DNA of 64,000 nucleotides from NCBI GenBank assembly GCA_008477525.1, contig SPDT01000003.1, positions 1,364,001-1,428,000 on the forward strand, given 5' to 3'. The position numbers and the translations under genes are program-made. Source of the DNA: Hypomyces perniciosus (Eukaryota; Ascomycota; Sordariomycetes; Hypocreales; Hypocreaceae). A model generated the notes under the pieces. That model worked only from the letters and a program-made list of their open reading frames with translations, was not told the origin of the DNA and made no database searches. Positions within the stretch are counted from its first letter, which is position 1. Each line of letters starts with the position of its first letter. This document shows positions 47,901 to 60,011 of the stretch, piece by piece.

Positions 47901-48884
47901 TCTGTTGTGCCTTTTTACTACTTAAATGCAGAGAATATCAAGATTATTGTAGATATTGTAGAAGTACTGGGTTTTGGGGAGCCAAGAAATTGTGTGAAAC
48001 TATTTGATCCTCGTGGGTGCAGAATGTGACCCAAGTACTCCGTACTTCGTACTAAGACTACAACTAGATACGAAGCAAGGTACTAGGTCTTAAAAACGAC
48101 CATCCCCGCCCTAATCCATTAGGACAGGGGGGACGCTGAGTAGCAAAGTACGCTTTGGTTCGCAAAAAAAAAGTATATAAAAAGCCCAGCTAATATATAT
48201 AACAACGCAAGTAGATTCTTTATCTACATAAAATTCAATATTCGCATACAAACACGATATAGTCAACGACAAGAATTATTATAATGCACACTCCTGTATC
48301 AGAACAGTCTCTGAATTAAGCCAGTTTTGGGCTGTGGATAAAGGAGTCTCTAGAGAAGCTGTAGGAAAAGTTTTATGCAAAACAGTTAAGTTTTAGAAGT
48401 GCTGTAATGTATTGAAGTGGTAGTAATTGTTGTGATTTTGGTGTTATGCAGAAAAGCATGTCTACATTTGTTTGTATGGGAAATATATAGAAAACTGAAG
48501 TACCTTTTCTTTTTTGCGAACTAAAACGCGCCCTAGTTCGGTACGTACTTCGTATGCAGAGCCTCATTAAGGCGCCCGGTGTTTCTGCATAGGGTACGTA
48601 CCTAGGTACCTAGGATACCAGACCAGAGAGACATTGAACAAAACTGTCTGGTATCTTTGCTTGTTAACACTCCCTCCCTCTTCTCTTCTCAGTATTTATA
48701 AACGGGCCCTTGTCCCCAGCAGGTCTAAAGATGGATCGGTATCTATTCACCTTACTTGTCCTTTGTTGTTTTATAGACGAGTTTCTTAAATAATTCCTCT
48801 CCATCATTGCTATACGGCCGTCCGTCCCTCAAGGCGGCTCTCCTCCTTAAGGCTATCCGACATACCATACATATCGAAGGCAGC
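44984..48884. other. Long gene-poor stretch
   Basis: About 3.9 kb. There is a partly AT-rich zone at 47.3-48.3 kb, a GTACGTACCTAGGTACCTAGG palindromic region near 48594-48614, a TACTCCGTACTTCGTACT cluster near 48036-48053, and a tRNA A-box-like word on the minus strand near 47637-47657. No coding gene is supported. Frames at 46367-46882 overlap on both strands and lack domains. Confidence 0.4.
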
Positions 48885-49617
48885 ATGGAGAAATACACCC
48901 AGGCCGACGAACATGAGAGGTATGTAACCTGTTTTTTATCATTTTTCCTCCTGGACGATTTCTCGAGCCTCGATGGACGTTGGTTTCCAATTACATATAC
49001 AATAATACAGCTACCTACACGAAGCTTTCAATCAGATAACACTACACCTCTATGGTGCACCTTTGGTGTTGCAAGATCCTAACTTTGACAGTCCAAGTTC
49101 TATTCCGAATACTAGTGTCCACGACATTCCCTCTGGCCCTCTCCACCCTGTCGATCCCATCAATCCCGACAACGCCTTTGATCATCAGCCATCGGACATG
49201 CAGCACAACACGTCTGAACCCTCTGAGACTCTGTCGCTAAATTCAACACTCGCTCTATCCTCCCTGAATAATACACATGACTCCATCGCGAGAGATCATG
49301 CCCCCCTTGTCGGAGAATACTTGCACACTGCAGGAGACAATCCCCCTGAGGCCATTCGTCGTGGCCTTGAATCTCTCGGCATCAGCCTTCTGCCCGAAGA
49401 GATTGATGTCATTGCGCCAGCCTACCATGGAATGAGGCCGATGGATAGGTTCCTCATCGAGACACTTGGCACCCATGAGACTCGGCCTGTAGTTGAGCGT
49501 CAACTGCCATCTTACAACCCTGCACTCGATGGCAGTGGCGATGAGGGTGAGCAGGATGAGAGTAGCAGTGGTTCAAGCAAGAGCACTGTGCCTTCTTCTC
49601 CTTGTTCTCATGATTGA
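48885..49617 (+). CDS. Ser/Asp-rich protein of unknown function, 213 aa
   Basis: Two exons, 48885-48919 and 49011-49617, with a 91-nt GTATGT...CAG intron, give 642 nt in phase. The protein opens MEKYTQADEHE, has a disordered Asn/Ser/Pro-rich centre, and contains a compact helical stretch near residues 120-160: AIRRGLESLGISLLPEEIDVI, then MRPMDRFLIETLG. It ends in a Ser/Glu tail. There is no signal peptide, TM helix or catalytic motif. The helical stretch could be a small interaction domain. I do not recognise the family; the clean splice supports a real gene. Confidence 0.55.
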
Positions 49618-50634
49618 GATTTGCTTGGATTCATGATGGTTCATGGTGTTCAAAACTCTGATCGTGTGGGAAGAGGTAACACTTGGGTCCATTCGAGTCT
49701 GTTTAATCCCCGATGGGGACCTGTTTTATTTGCTTGACCAAATCCACTTCACTTACTACTTGCCTCAATATCCATGCAAATCTAGCGGCTATTCTTGGCA
49801 AGAATTTCTTGCTATGCTCCATGAACTATCTCACATCCTTAAGCCTCTGTCATACTATCACATGGCTTACATGAAAACCTTTGGGTTCTATAAGCCTTCG
49901 GGTAACACTGCAGGGCAGGGCAGGCAAGTCGCTGGCTATTGGTCAAACTAACAGACATGAAGATGGGTTGAACGACTTATGTTCAACCGGGGGGTGTGAC
50001 TGCAGGTGTTGTGCCATCCCTTTGTTCCCGAAACATACCCTCTTCCAGTCCTTGGGTGTCACGGGTGAACGCTCTGGGTCAACTGCGCAAGGTCCAGACC
50101 TGACTCTTATGATTCAATCACAATCTGGAATGTATTGAAAAAAGGATTACAGAGATCAGACCTTTCACTCCTTTCTCATTATGAAAGAAGGACATCGTCA
50201 TCCCCCACATGTGGTTCGTTGGCAATCACCTCATATTATAACAGCCACCTCCACACATTCATCACCAAGTAATTGATGCTACCACTAGTCCATCGAGAAA
50301 AGCGATCGTTAGTCGTGACGTCGGGTATATAGAAGGGACTTCCGTAATCAGCCACGTAGCAAGGCTTGTTAGCTATTACACGCACACCTCCGCTAATGAT
50401 AGCATGCTTGTAACCACTCTCATCAGAATTCTGGCTTAATAGTTGAGATTGCTTATATAATAATAGGAGCACATGGCCAAGATGCGGAGAAAACTCGACC
50501 CCCGCACGACTGAGAACACAACCTGGGGAATAACGAACCAGCAATCAAAGACGTCCAGCTTCAACAGTATTAAGAGACAGGACATCTTGTTTCTTCAATA
50601 CAATCGCGTATGCCTTATCAGCCAACCAACCAGA
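49618..50634. other. 3' flank of the Ser/Asp-rich gene and promoter of the M81 gene
   Basis: About 1 kb. The frame 49643-49951 is probably untranslated sequence. The M81 frame extends upstream of 50635 without a stop, but that part is not conserved in character. Confidence 0.45.
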
Positions 50635-52167
50635 ATGGCTGCTCGTCCTGTCATCGCCATCGCCGGACTCGCCTGCGAAACATCGACCTTTACCCCCTCC
50701 CGGACCCTTGCGCCTGCTTTCCACCCTAAACGCGGCGACGAGATCTTTGAGAAATACGCATTTCTTCAAGCCGATCAGCCGTTGGGAAAGGAAGCAGAAT
50801 GGAAGGGGGCGTTAATAGGTCACGCCTTACCAGGTGGCATTGTTACTCGCGATGCCTTTGAGACGCTTTCCAAGGAGATTATGGAGAGACTCACGGTTAT
50901 CGTCCATGAGCAGAAACTCGACGGCCTGTGGTTCGATATTCACGGCGCCATGTGCGTCGAAGGACTTGACGATGTCGAAGCTGAGCTTCTGCGGCGTGTA
51001 CGCAAGGTCATCGGTCCCGACGTTATTGTTTCAGCGTCCATGGACCTTCACGGCAACGTGTCGCGCGAGCTGGCTCACATGTGCGATCTCATCACCTGCT
51101 TTCGCATGGCACCTCATGAAGATACCATGGAAACCAGAGAGCGTGCGTGTCACAATCTAGTCAATGTTCTCAAGTCATCATCGCCCGCTCGGAGACCTCT
51201 CAAGGCTTGGATCCCTGTCCCCATCCTCCTCCCAGGAGAACAGACATCGACGAGAGTAGAACCAGCCAAGCATATCTACGCCGCTGTGCCGGAAGTCGAA
51301 GCTGAAGAGGGCGTTCTCGATGCGGCAATCTGGGTAGGCTATGCCTGGGCCGACGAACCGAGGAACCGCGCCGCGATCGTCGTTACTGGCTGGGACGAAG
51401 CCGCCGTCTCTAGAGGTGCCGAAAAACTGGCCAAATTATTCTGGGATGCTCGCGCAGACTTCGAGTTTGTGGCACCTACTGGATCCTTTGCCGAGTGTCT
51501 CGACGCCGCTGTCAACTCTCCGCCCGAGCAGCGTCCATTCTTCATCTCAGACTCGGGAGATAACCCAACAGCAGGTGGTTCGGGTGATATGACATGGGGT
51601 TTGACCCAGTTGCTCGAACGCCCCGAGTTCAAGTCGCCTGACTCTGGCTATACTGTCATTTACGCAAGTGTCCCGGGACCGAGAGCTATCGAAACAGCCA
51701 TCGCGGCTGGCATTGGAGCTGTAATCACTGTCACAACGGGTGCTGAAGTGGACAATATCCACGCGCCGCCTTTGACAATGACAGGTCGTGTCCGCTCCAT
51801 CAGACACGGTGATCGAGACGCCGAGGTAGAAATCGTGCTACAAATCGGCTCCGTGTACGCCATTCTCACTAAACTTCGAAAGCCATACCACAAGGAGAAG
51901 GACTTTACAGATATTCAACTGAAGCCTAGGTCAGCAGACATCGTCATTGTGAAGATCGGATACCTTGAGCCGCAGCTGTACGACATGGCCAAGGGCTGGA
52001 TGCTAGGTCTAACTCCAGGCGGCGTGGACCAGGATCTGAAGCGGCTAGGTCACCATCGGATACGAAGACCAATGTGGCCTTTTGACGAGAGCTTTGAGAC
52101 AATGCCAGAGTTGAAAACGGTGTGGATTGCAAAGTCGAATGAGCCATTGACTGGTCCAGACGTTTAG
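50635..52167 (+). CDS. M81-family metallopeptidase (MlrC-like), 510 aa
   Basis: The protein has the two-part MlrC architecture: an N-terminal metal-binding domain (about residues 5-300) and a C-terminal domain (about 310-495). Metal-site motifs are visible: CETSTFTP near residue 14, DIHGAM (D101, H103), SMDLHGN (D137, H139) and PHEDTMETRERA (H161). The name comes from the bacterial microcystin-degradation enzyme MlrC, which cleaves linear tetrapeptides. Most homologues do not act on microcystin and are thought to be small-peptide or amide hydrolases in the cytosol. The ATG at 50635 is preferred over upstream alternatives because VIAIAGLACETSTF is the usual family start. It is a single exon. 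It converges on a sugar-porter gene 314 bp away, which could indicate a shared nutrient-use role but proves nothing. Confidence 0.88.
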   Translation: MAARPVIAIAGLACETSTFTPSRTLAPAFHPKRGDEIFEKYAFLQADQPLGKEAEWKGALIGHALPGGIVTRDAFETLSKEIMERLTVIVHEQKLDGLWFDIHGAMCVEGLDDVEAELLRRVRKVIGPDVIVSASMDLHGNVSRELAHMCDLITCFRMAPHEDTMETRERACHNLVNVLKSSSPARRPLKAWIPVPILLPGEQTSTRVEPAKHIYAAVPEVEAEEGVLDAAIWVGYAWADEPRNRAAIVVTGWDEAAVSRGAEKLAKLFWDARADFEFVAPTGSFAECLDAAVNSPPEQRPFFISDSGDNPTAGGSGDMTWGLTQLLERPEFKSPDSGYTVIYASVPGPRAIETAIAAGIGAVITVTTGAEVDNIHAPPLTMTGRVRSIRHGDRDAEVEIVLQIGSVYAILTKLRKPYHKEKDFTDIQLKPRSADIVIVKIGYLEPQLYDMAKGWMLGLTPGGVDQDLKRLGHHRIRRPMWPFDESFETMPELKTVWIAKSNEPLTGPDV

Positions 52168-52481
52168 CGGGTGAGGTCCAGGGTGAGGGTATTTCATAAA
52201 TACTTTGCCCTCTGTACTTTGGATTGATGATCAAGAGGAAGAAAGTAGAAGACATACATGTTCGTGGATATCTCTCTTGTAGTCAAGTGTTGCCTTATTG
52301 GGGTAGGTTGGCACAATAAACCTTCACGACTTCGCCATTCATCGTCACACAACTCATCTAGACACATCGGTAGGTCCGCTCATACAGATGCTATTCAATT
52401 GTCTCATAACGGAAGGGATTCTACTTCCAAAGACTGACTTCTGGGGTATATATACATCAATGAATCAAACAGACATAAGTC
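52168..52481. terminator. Convergent 3' intergenic spacer
   Basis: 314 bp between the tail-to-tail M81 and sugar-porter genes. It must hold both polyadenylation regions. No specific signal was resolved. Confidence 0.4.
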
Positions 52482-54363
52482 TTACTCAATTTGCCGCACC
52501 GTCTCGCGCTCCTCCATTGCATACCTCGCCTTCTCATCCATCACCATATCCTTCTCCTCAGCATCCTTGTTTCCGTACAAGCCAATCTTGTACCAAGGCA
52601 GATCGAACAAGCGATCCATGCTCTCCAGCGAGCGACCACCAGTCTCGGGCACGGAGAACCACACCCAGATACCACCCAGGATGGTAACCGCAGCGAAGCA
52701 CCAAAAGGTACCCATCGGAGTGATGCCTCCATGGTCGGTCGTGAGCAACATGTTGGGCACAGCTCGCGTGTTGCCGTACTGGTTCGCAAAGTGCAGAGTC
52801 ATGGCGAACGACGTTGCCAGGGCACGAATGCGCAGTGGGTACAGTTCAGCAGTGAGGAGATACTGCATCGAGTTCCAGCCCAACGCCCAACCGGCGCCCG
52901 AGACGTAAATCATGGCCACGGCGCCACGGCTAGCAGCGGCGAGGTGCTTGGGGATGACATAGTTGCTATCCTCTCCGAGTTCGGGCACGGCGGTAAGGAA
53001 GCCGGCGACGTAGATCATAGCAATGGCCTGGAGAGTAATGCCGCACAGCAGTGCGCGCTTCCGGCCGATGACGTCGACGAGGAAGAGAGCGCAGACCATG
53101 GCTGAGATAAATTTGACGATACCGAAGATGGCCGTGACAAGCAGACCCTGGCTAGATCCTGAGATTCCCAACAGCTTGAACAAATCCGGAGCGTAGATGG
53201 TGATGGATCCAGCGCCGGACCACTGAGACAGCAGCTGAACCATCGTAGACAGGTAGACTCGGTAGAAGTTGCTCTTGTCAAAGAACATCTCCTTGATCTT
53301 ACCAAGCCAGCCAACACCCTGGCTAGCCTCAAGTTCGTGGTCAAGCGCGGCCTGAATGGCGGCGATCTCGGCGACAACGTACTCGCTGTCGGGAGACTGA
53401 TTGCGCAGGCGGGCCATGATGTGGATTGCCTTCTCTGACTGGCCCTCCTTGACGAGGTAACGCGGCGACTCGTACTGGAACAGCGTGAGAATGAAGATGA
53501 GGCCAGCCATCATGATGTGCAGACTGGTGGGGATGAGCCACTGGTTGACATCATTGTCCGAGACGTTAATGTGGGTTCCATAGTTGGCAAAATATGCGAG
53601 CACAATGCCGATATAGACAGCACCAGTGAAGAAACAAGTGCAAAGACCACGGACACTTGCGGGGGCAATCTCTGCAATGTAGACGGGACTGGCAGAAGAG
53701 CAATGTTAGCACGGAGAAGAAGAGGTTGCGCAATGCTCTTCCACATATATATACGCTGAAGAGCATCCGCCAAGGAGTCCAAGACGCTTAACGCTTACCC
53801 CACGACAGGAGTCTGTCCCACACCAAGACCAGCGATGAATCTGCCGGCATAGATTGCGCCAAGATTGCCCTTGACACCACCCGCCATAAAAATGGCGATT
53901 CCGACCGACCACAGGACACATAAGACACGGGTGGCTTGGATACGACCGATACGATCGCAAATCAGGAACGCACTATGGACAAGAGAGAAAAGTCGCATTG
54001 TTAGCTGCCGAATTACCGGTGCGGTTGCATTGGTATGGGGACAGGCACTGCAGATGCATGCAAAATGGCCTGTGTGTTGACTTACATCAGGGCGCCAGCG
54101 ACAGAACCGATCTGGACCATGGCGGAGACATTGGCCTTGATGTTGGCCTGCTCGACGGTGGAATATGAGGCATAATCAATGGCGGTTTTGAAGGTCTTGG
54201 AGTTGAAGGCGCCGGAGATCAAGCCTTCGTCGATGCCTCGCGCCGCACCAAGCAATCCGAACGAGAGAACCGCGAACCAGAGCCGCCAGTTGAAGACGCC
54301 TGCCGGTTCACCCAGGTTGTTCAACCGGGAGATGTTGACGGGTTTTTTCACCCCTCCAGCCAT
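52482..54363 (-). CDS. MFS sugar porter family transporter, 552 aa
   Basis: Three exons, 54363-54086, 53972-53799 and 53688-52482, give 1659 nt in phase, with introns of 113 and 110 nt. Twelve-helix sugar-porter features are in order: SFGLLGAARGIDEGLISG in helix 1, the loop motif DRIGR after helix 2, a GRFIAGLGVGQTPVV signature, ESPRYLVKEG before the central loop, QLLSQWSGAGSITIYAPDLF in helix 7, the VDVIGRKRAL loop, and PETGGRSLESMDRLF after helix 12. It belongs to the quinate/hexose/pentose-type fungal porters of the plasma membrane; the substrate cannot be read from the sequence. The closing PET motif has Gly in place of the usual Lys. The convergent M81 gene is its only close neighbour. 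Confidence 0.92.
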
Positions 54364-55753
54364 TTTGGAATGCGGATTGGGAGGATGCTGTGTAGTCTGT
54401 CTGTCTGTTTGCCTCTTCGGAAAACTTTCTCGGAAAACCTAACGGACGAGAGAGGCGCCAGCGACGACGATCAGACCTTCTTTCGCTCTGCAGGGAGACG
54501 GCCAGCCTTTATATATGTCTGCATATCCCTTGTAAAAGTTGGGGAACCTCCGAAATCTCAGACTCCAGGTTCTGGAGGCCTGTATCCGCACATCCTGCGG
54601 CGGATCAGCATCCAATCATGACCGTGTATTTCCTTCAACTCTCAAAGGAATGGCCCTTGCTTCACGGACCCAACAAACAAACAAATATTGCTAATACTAC
54701 GGAGTACTAGCCAGCCAACCAGCACACAAGCTTAAATCGTCCCCCGCACATCGTCTGTCTTTGTTTGTGATGAACGCACGTGTGTCCCCCACAAATCCGC
54801 CTTCTCGTACGACTCGAGGCCTCCACATCTTCGCTCTGATACGCGGTCCCGCGCTCTCGCGGGCCCGCAAAGGGGGGACTGAGGGTAAATTTCAAATCCG
54901 GGGCCTCGCGGGGAAATACGCCGCCCGCACAAGGTCCTCGGGGTCGGCAGGAATTGGAGTCAGCTCGGTCAACGTCCGTTGCCCAGACTTGCTTCCTTCG
55001 GGGTCTTTGGCGACGGCCAACGACGTCCGACCCTAGAAATCCCGTGTTTTCTTCTAGCGGATCGACGGCTGAGTCGGTAAAAGCTGAGAAGGGGAAATAC
55101 GAGTGCAATACTCCGTACTCGTGGCTCCTGGTTACTGGGATCAGGTCCCTCACTGTTGCATCCGCAAGAATAGCCCGTTCGGCCGGCCTATGTCTCACCC
55201 TTCCCATTCATGCACAGCTGATGGTCCGCTGTAACCCAACCCCGCACCATCTCGCGTAATTGGGGTTTGGGAGCATGATCAAGATAGTAATCCCATTGTA
55301 CGGAGTGCATGAGGAGCTAAATGCGACTGCTCTGCGATGACGTCTAAATGCCACATGGTCAGGCAGTTGGGGCACTTCGCACTCTGATGACATACGAGTA
55401 TGTAGTATTAGTATCGCCGGTCAGCAATACCCCGGCATTTGGGACGCTTAAGCCGCCGCTATTATCTGGCCTAAGCTGGAAATCTGTGAACAACTGCGGA
55501 GTGCTTGACTAGTAACACGAGAACGTCCGGACCTAAGGCACCCTGGTGGCTTGGCAGCAAGAACAGAATATGTCGAATGCTGTAATCCTGGCATGCAGGC
55601 AAATAGTATTTGCAGGCCTGACTAATAAATGTGGATTAATGTGGGGGCGGCATTGTCCCAATATGGGATTGGGGATGATGCACTTCGTACTTCGCACCGA
55701 CATTAGGGATGTAATACTACTCGTAGGCGTCGGTGGCACCCACAGGCTGCAGC
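54364..55753. other. Intergenic stretch
   Basis: About 1.4 kb, with TACGGAGTAC-type motifs near 54699, 55109 and 55300. The frame 54707-55207 minus lacks any domain. It holds the promoter of the sugar porter on the left. Confidence 0.45.
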
Positions 55754-57327
55754 TCAGATCCAATACCGACCCCAGATGGAATACTCTTCCCCCGTTCCGC
55801 GAAATTGAAAATGGATCTCCGTCACGTCCTGAAATCCCTCCTTGACCTTTGGCTCTTTGAATCTCGAGGCGAACCCGGTGAAAGCTAGCTTGGGCAGGCT
55901 CTGTCTCTCTTCCGGATTTAAGGCGCGGTTGTGTGCTCGAACTGAGTCGTTGTGCTCGCACACTGCTGCAGGCGTTGAGAACCACACACACCGAATGGGA
56001 ATCTTGGCCTTGTTGGCTAGGTCTATCCACAAACCTCGGGTGTCAGGATCTGGGTTAGTGTTGTCTACATCATCAAGGTCAGAAAACCATGTTTTGTCAT
56101 GTTTGTGGGCGAGTGGGTGGGGGAAACAAGGGTCAGCCAACCCTTCACGAGCCGGTTCCCCAAACCGGACAAATGAGGCAACGTACCTATGGCGATCGAC
56201 TCGCCGTCTTTGAGGAGCTCTCGCGCAACTTGAATGCATTTGTCGCGAGTCTTGAGGGTGTCCTGGTTTATGCGCTCATAGCCAAGTGGCTTTAGAACTT
56301 TCCAGTAAAAGGTGCTCTTCCCGGCTCCAGGAGGCCCACAGAATAAGACAATTTCTTTGTCATTTTTCTTCGTGAAAAGGTTATCGGCCGTCTCCGAAAT
56401 TGCTGTTGCTTTTTCAACGCCAAATGGGAAGCTGGCCAGGTCGAACTCCCGCGCAAACTCTCTCGGCTTCTCTCCGAGGAAAAACTCCTCTGGCGTCGAA
56501 TACTTGATTCCAACATTGTGAGCGAAGTTCCTATCCGAACAGCTGAAGTCTTTTGCTGTCACTGCCGTGCTGCCATTCGCCTTGCCAAGCGAGGCCGTTC
56601 GGCCACCGGCGTCCCCAACGAAGAAGCTCGCTTGTATATCCAACTCTTCCTCTGAGATTCCATAGTCCTCGCATAATTCCTTCCACATGCCTGCTCTAGG
56701 CTTCCTGTATATGTCTTTCGCCGTAGCTGCATATATTGTCGTTGGTAGGTCAAGATTGGTCAGCACGGCATTGCATTTCTGCCTAAAGTCACTGACGCGC
56801 TTCCGAGCAGAGGCTTTCGGTCCCTTGAAGTTGGGATCGAAGTGTAGTGTCAATCCGGCCTGATTGGATAGAATGACAACCTGGTAGCCTTCATCTCTAT
56901 ATAGTTCTCGCAGCCTCTCTCGCACTCGGCTGTCCCACCACTTCCAGTCTGTCGCGTCGGACGCATGCTTCTTGCCCGAGGATGTTTTTATCAGCGTCGA
57001 ATCGAGGTCAAATGCAGCTATCTTGCGCCGCTTCGTCTGGCTCTTGTCGTCGTCTGTTTCTGGCTGATATTTGCCAACTAGCAGGGTTGCGGGGGCATCG
57101 GGATTAGGTGCACGCTCTGACCATATCGTTCGATCTTTCGGCTTCTGTGACGTAGGCGTGAAGAAACTTGCGACAGCGGACTCTGAAATACGTTTAGCAG
57201 AAAGCTATTTTCGCCAGGGCAGTTCGATTTTACTTGTGGTCGTGCTCTTTACGGCTCTCTTCAGTGGAGGGGGAGAGATCGGAGCGGCAGGCTCTTTGCG
57301 CTTCTTCGGCGGACTCGATGGGGCCAT
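55754..57327 (-). CDS. Bifunctional polynucleotide phosphatase/kinase (PNKP), 466 aa
   Basis: Three exons, 57327-57234, 57182-56187 and 56064-55754, give 1401 nt in phase. PNKP restores 5'-phosphate/3'-hydroxyl ends at DNA breaks in the nucleus. A Lys/Pro-rich N-terminus (PPKKRKEP, nuclear-localisation-like) is followed by AVASFFTP, a possible PCNA-box-like element. The HAD phosphatase site follows: AFDLDSTLI (nucleophile D90, general acid D92), VVILSNQAG, KPRAGMW and FFVGDAGGR. The C-terminal kinase has a P-loop GPPGAGKST (residues 314-322) and IDNTNPDPDTR, which straddles the last splice and confirms it. There is no FHA domain, as expected in fungi. It diverges from MED18 with 373 bp between the start codons. 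Confidence 0.93.
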
Positions 57328-57700
57328 TTTGCGACTAGAAAAACTCCGCAAGAATATCTGCCGTATTTGAATCGTGGATTCGAAAGGCGTAGCACGTAAT
57401 AGCAACCGCATGGACACAACAGATATGCGAAGTTGTGAGGTTTAGGTAGCCAAGCGCGAAGGCGTGACTCCAACAGGCGAGCTCAACGTGTGGTCACGTG
57501 TGTGTGTGAAGATAGGCCAGCCCAACGCACGCAGCCTTGAGCTTCGCTTTACTTTTACCAAGACCAGATAAATGAACCGCAAATAACAACATCTCCTCAA
57601 AGCTGTTGATATTATTGATATCCAGAATTGCCACCTGACGCAACGCATCGTTTATCCACGAGACCGCATTCAATCCCACATCAGGCCTCCAAGTGCCATC
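57328..57700. promoter_or_regulatory. Bidirectional promoter of PNKP and MED18
   Basis: 373 bp between divergent start codons. No TATA box is evident, as is usual for housekeeping genes in these fungi. Confidence 0.5.
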
Positions 57701-58603
57701 ATGTACGAGCTGTTTCTCACTGCGCTGGTCGAGGACAGTGACCTCAGCTCAGCCCTTGCTATCCTAGGCGGCTACTGTTCTATGCAGCCATGGGAGTCTG
57801 TCAGCCGGGTGCTTTATTTCCAGGGCCCTCCTCGACCAGCTGGTATCATCAATCAGACCTCCATCGAGAAACCCATGCGCAAAGATGCCATGTTCCTCTG
57901 GAAAGAGCTGCACCAGAACCTCGCTCGGCAATCCTTTGTCCTTCAGGCCCGGTATGAAGTTCTGAAAGACCGAGACATGGGCCGCTCTGCGGAGCCAGTT
58001 GACCTCGACGCGGTGCCTGGCATGCTGAGGTGGACAGACTTTCCAGATCCCCCGCGTCTCCAGCCAATTCTCACTCAGCGCAAGAAGGTTGAGCTTTGGG
58101 AACAGAGAAATTTACCTTCCGTGATGCGGGATAACAACTACCAGCAAGTCTTTTTACCCATCGAACTATATTTTCACAGTTTCTAACTGCTTTATTTCAG
58201 GTTCAAAACGGAAACAGTGGAGGAAATGTATCGTTTCTTCCGTGATGATATTGAGTTCTGCCTCGTCAGGCACTATTTTCTCGGTCCTATCCAGGATTAT
58301 GGCCCACTCATATCCAGGCCAGTGCCTTCGTCTGGCCCAAGGCCCAGCTTGCCTGCCTGGGAATCCCTGACGCGCGTGGATATGCAGAATCGATGGTTCT
58401 TGCTAGTCAAGGCGCATGTGCTCTTGGATAACAAGCCCGATGAGATCAAAAAGGCTCAAGATCAATTGTTAAAACTGCGTGCTGAACTTGACGGAGTATT
58501 TGACTTCAGGCCGATTGACCGAAAGGTACATGATACTCGAGTGGCCATGCAACAGCAGGGTGTCCAGGCATTGCCGCAGAAGGTACTCCTAGGGAAGTCC
58601 TGA
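57701..58603 (+). CDS. MED18: Mediator complex subunit 18
   Basis: Two exons, 57701-58143 and 58201-58603, give 846 nt encoding 281 aa. Mediator subunit 18 sits in the head module (with MED20) that contacts RNA polymerase II. The N-terminal signature MYELFLTALVEDSDLSSALAI, then SVSRVLYFQGPPRP, and the C-terminal YRFFRDDIEFCLVRHYFLG, are those of ascomycete MED18. The intron uses a GC donor (GCAAGT at 58144) with a CTAAC branch site and CAG acceptor. Reading through it would lose the conserved junction, whereas splicing gives QFKTETVEEMYRFF in frame. Length is typical. Confidence 0.9.
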
Positions 58604-60011
58604 GAAAAGTCTGCTATGCTATCTTCATTCATCTTGTGTTCAGAGTTGGTCGCTAGGCATTGCCTCTTGGCTGCGATCTCTAAACCACCGAGGACTCAAG
58701 CTTTCTCTCATAGATGACAGTTCTTACATCCATTTGACATCTTCCCATTGAACCGCCATCGCCATAGCCATCGCCATCATTAAAACCCCGACCTTGGAAG
58801 AAGACTACGCCGAAAGTGCAGATGGACGGCGACGCCGAGCTGCGAAAGAAGTCGATGTCTTAGGCAAGAGAATGATGGCCAAACCGCATTGGCGAGTGAG
58901 CGAGTGGTCCACTATTCCTATGGTTGAAGTCGCAGACCAACACCCTATGCTCGGTAAATGCCCTACAAACCATACTACGCCGTTCGTGCACGGGTAATTG
59001 AACGGAACATGAGCTGGCATCACGTTAACGCCAATTTTAATGCCTCGTATTGATGCCTATGATCTCTGGGCAGGATTTACTCAGTGAGCAGCCTGAATCC
59101 ATCGTGCGGTCTCCTACTTGGGTGATATACGAGCACGGACCATCAAGTTCACTTGATACGTGGTGGGGGTACGCAACTCAGGGAGTATGTCGCAAGAATG
59201 TGTATCGCGCCTCATAGAACGGAAAAGCTTTAGAGAGCATTCAACTCGCCTCGTGATAGTCGCTTACACCTCGTCACCAACACGTCAAGCAATTGAAAGT
59301 CTACACGACCCTTTGGGCATGTAATATCCTTTTGCGTGTGACCTTTGACCATTTCCTATTTCTGAACGAGCCGCCTATCTATAACGCAATTGGCAATATC
59401 CAGCCAACAAGCATTTTCCAACAGGAGGCCGGAAGCTTCTGATCAGCCCGCATAAGGTCATTGTCAGGAATAGAGTCGGCACGCAGGTGAATGCGGCCAT
59501 CCTTACGCCTTCTCCTTTGCAAGCTCCCCCTCCTAAGAGTCCTCACCACGAGAGATAGACACATCTAGTGGTTATGACGGACGTGGAGATTGGGGAGAGC
59601 TGGTGTGCGCATGGCCGGAATTCGCAGGGGCGTGATCCTGAGAGTCGGGTTTCTCATGATCCTAATTCACAGTGTAATTTCTCAGCAAAGATACAAATCA
59701 GCCAATCTGGTTAGACAACTGCATTCCTGTGCTACAAGTAGTGACTTTGCATCATTATTAAGGAATGCTACTCGTGCACATTGGCCTAGACGAAAGATCC
59801 TACCATGCATACCCAGTCTTGCATACTCATCACATCAACGGAAGTGGGAAACATAGATTCCAAATGTCAAAAGCGTCATGGTAAATTGCAATAAAGGCTT
59901 ATTATCGAGAAGCTAAAAGTATACAGTCATCAATGATACATCGTACGGCAGTATCATGACTTCTATTCAATCCTCCTACACATCCAGCATTCGCAAACAG
60001 CGAAATCCCGT
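58604..60011. other. Intergenic stretch
   Basis: About 1.4 kb. A short CATCGCCATAGC-type repeat lies near 58757-58777. Frames at 58794-58997 and 59590-59856 have no domain. Confidence 0.45.

Noticed and set aside
52491..53105. 204-codon plus-strand frame within the sugar-porter gene
   Set aside because: Antisense to conserved transporter exons.
54707..55207. 166-codon minus-strand frame
   Set aside because: Overlaps equally long frames on the other strand, has no domain and no splice logic.
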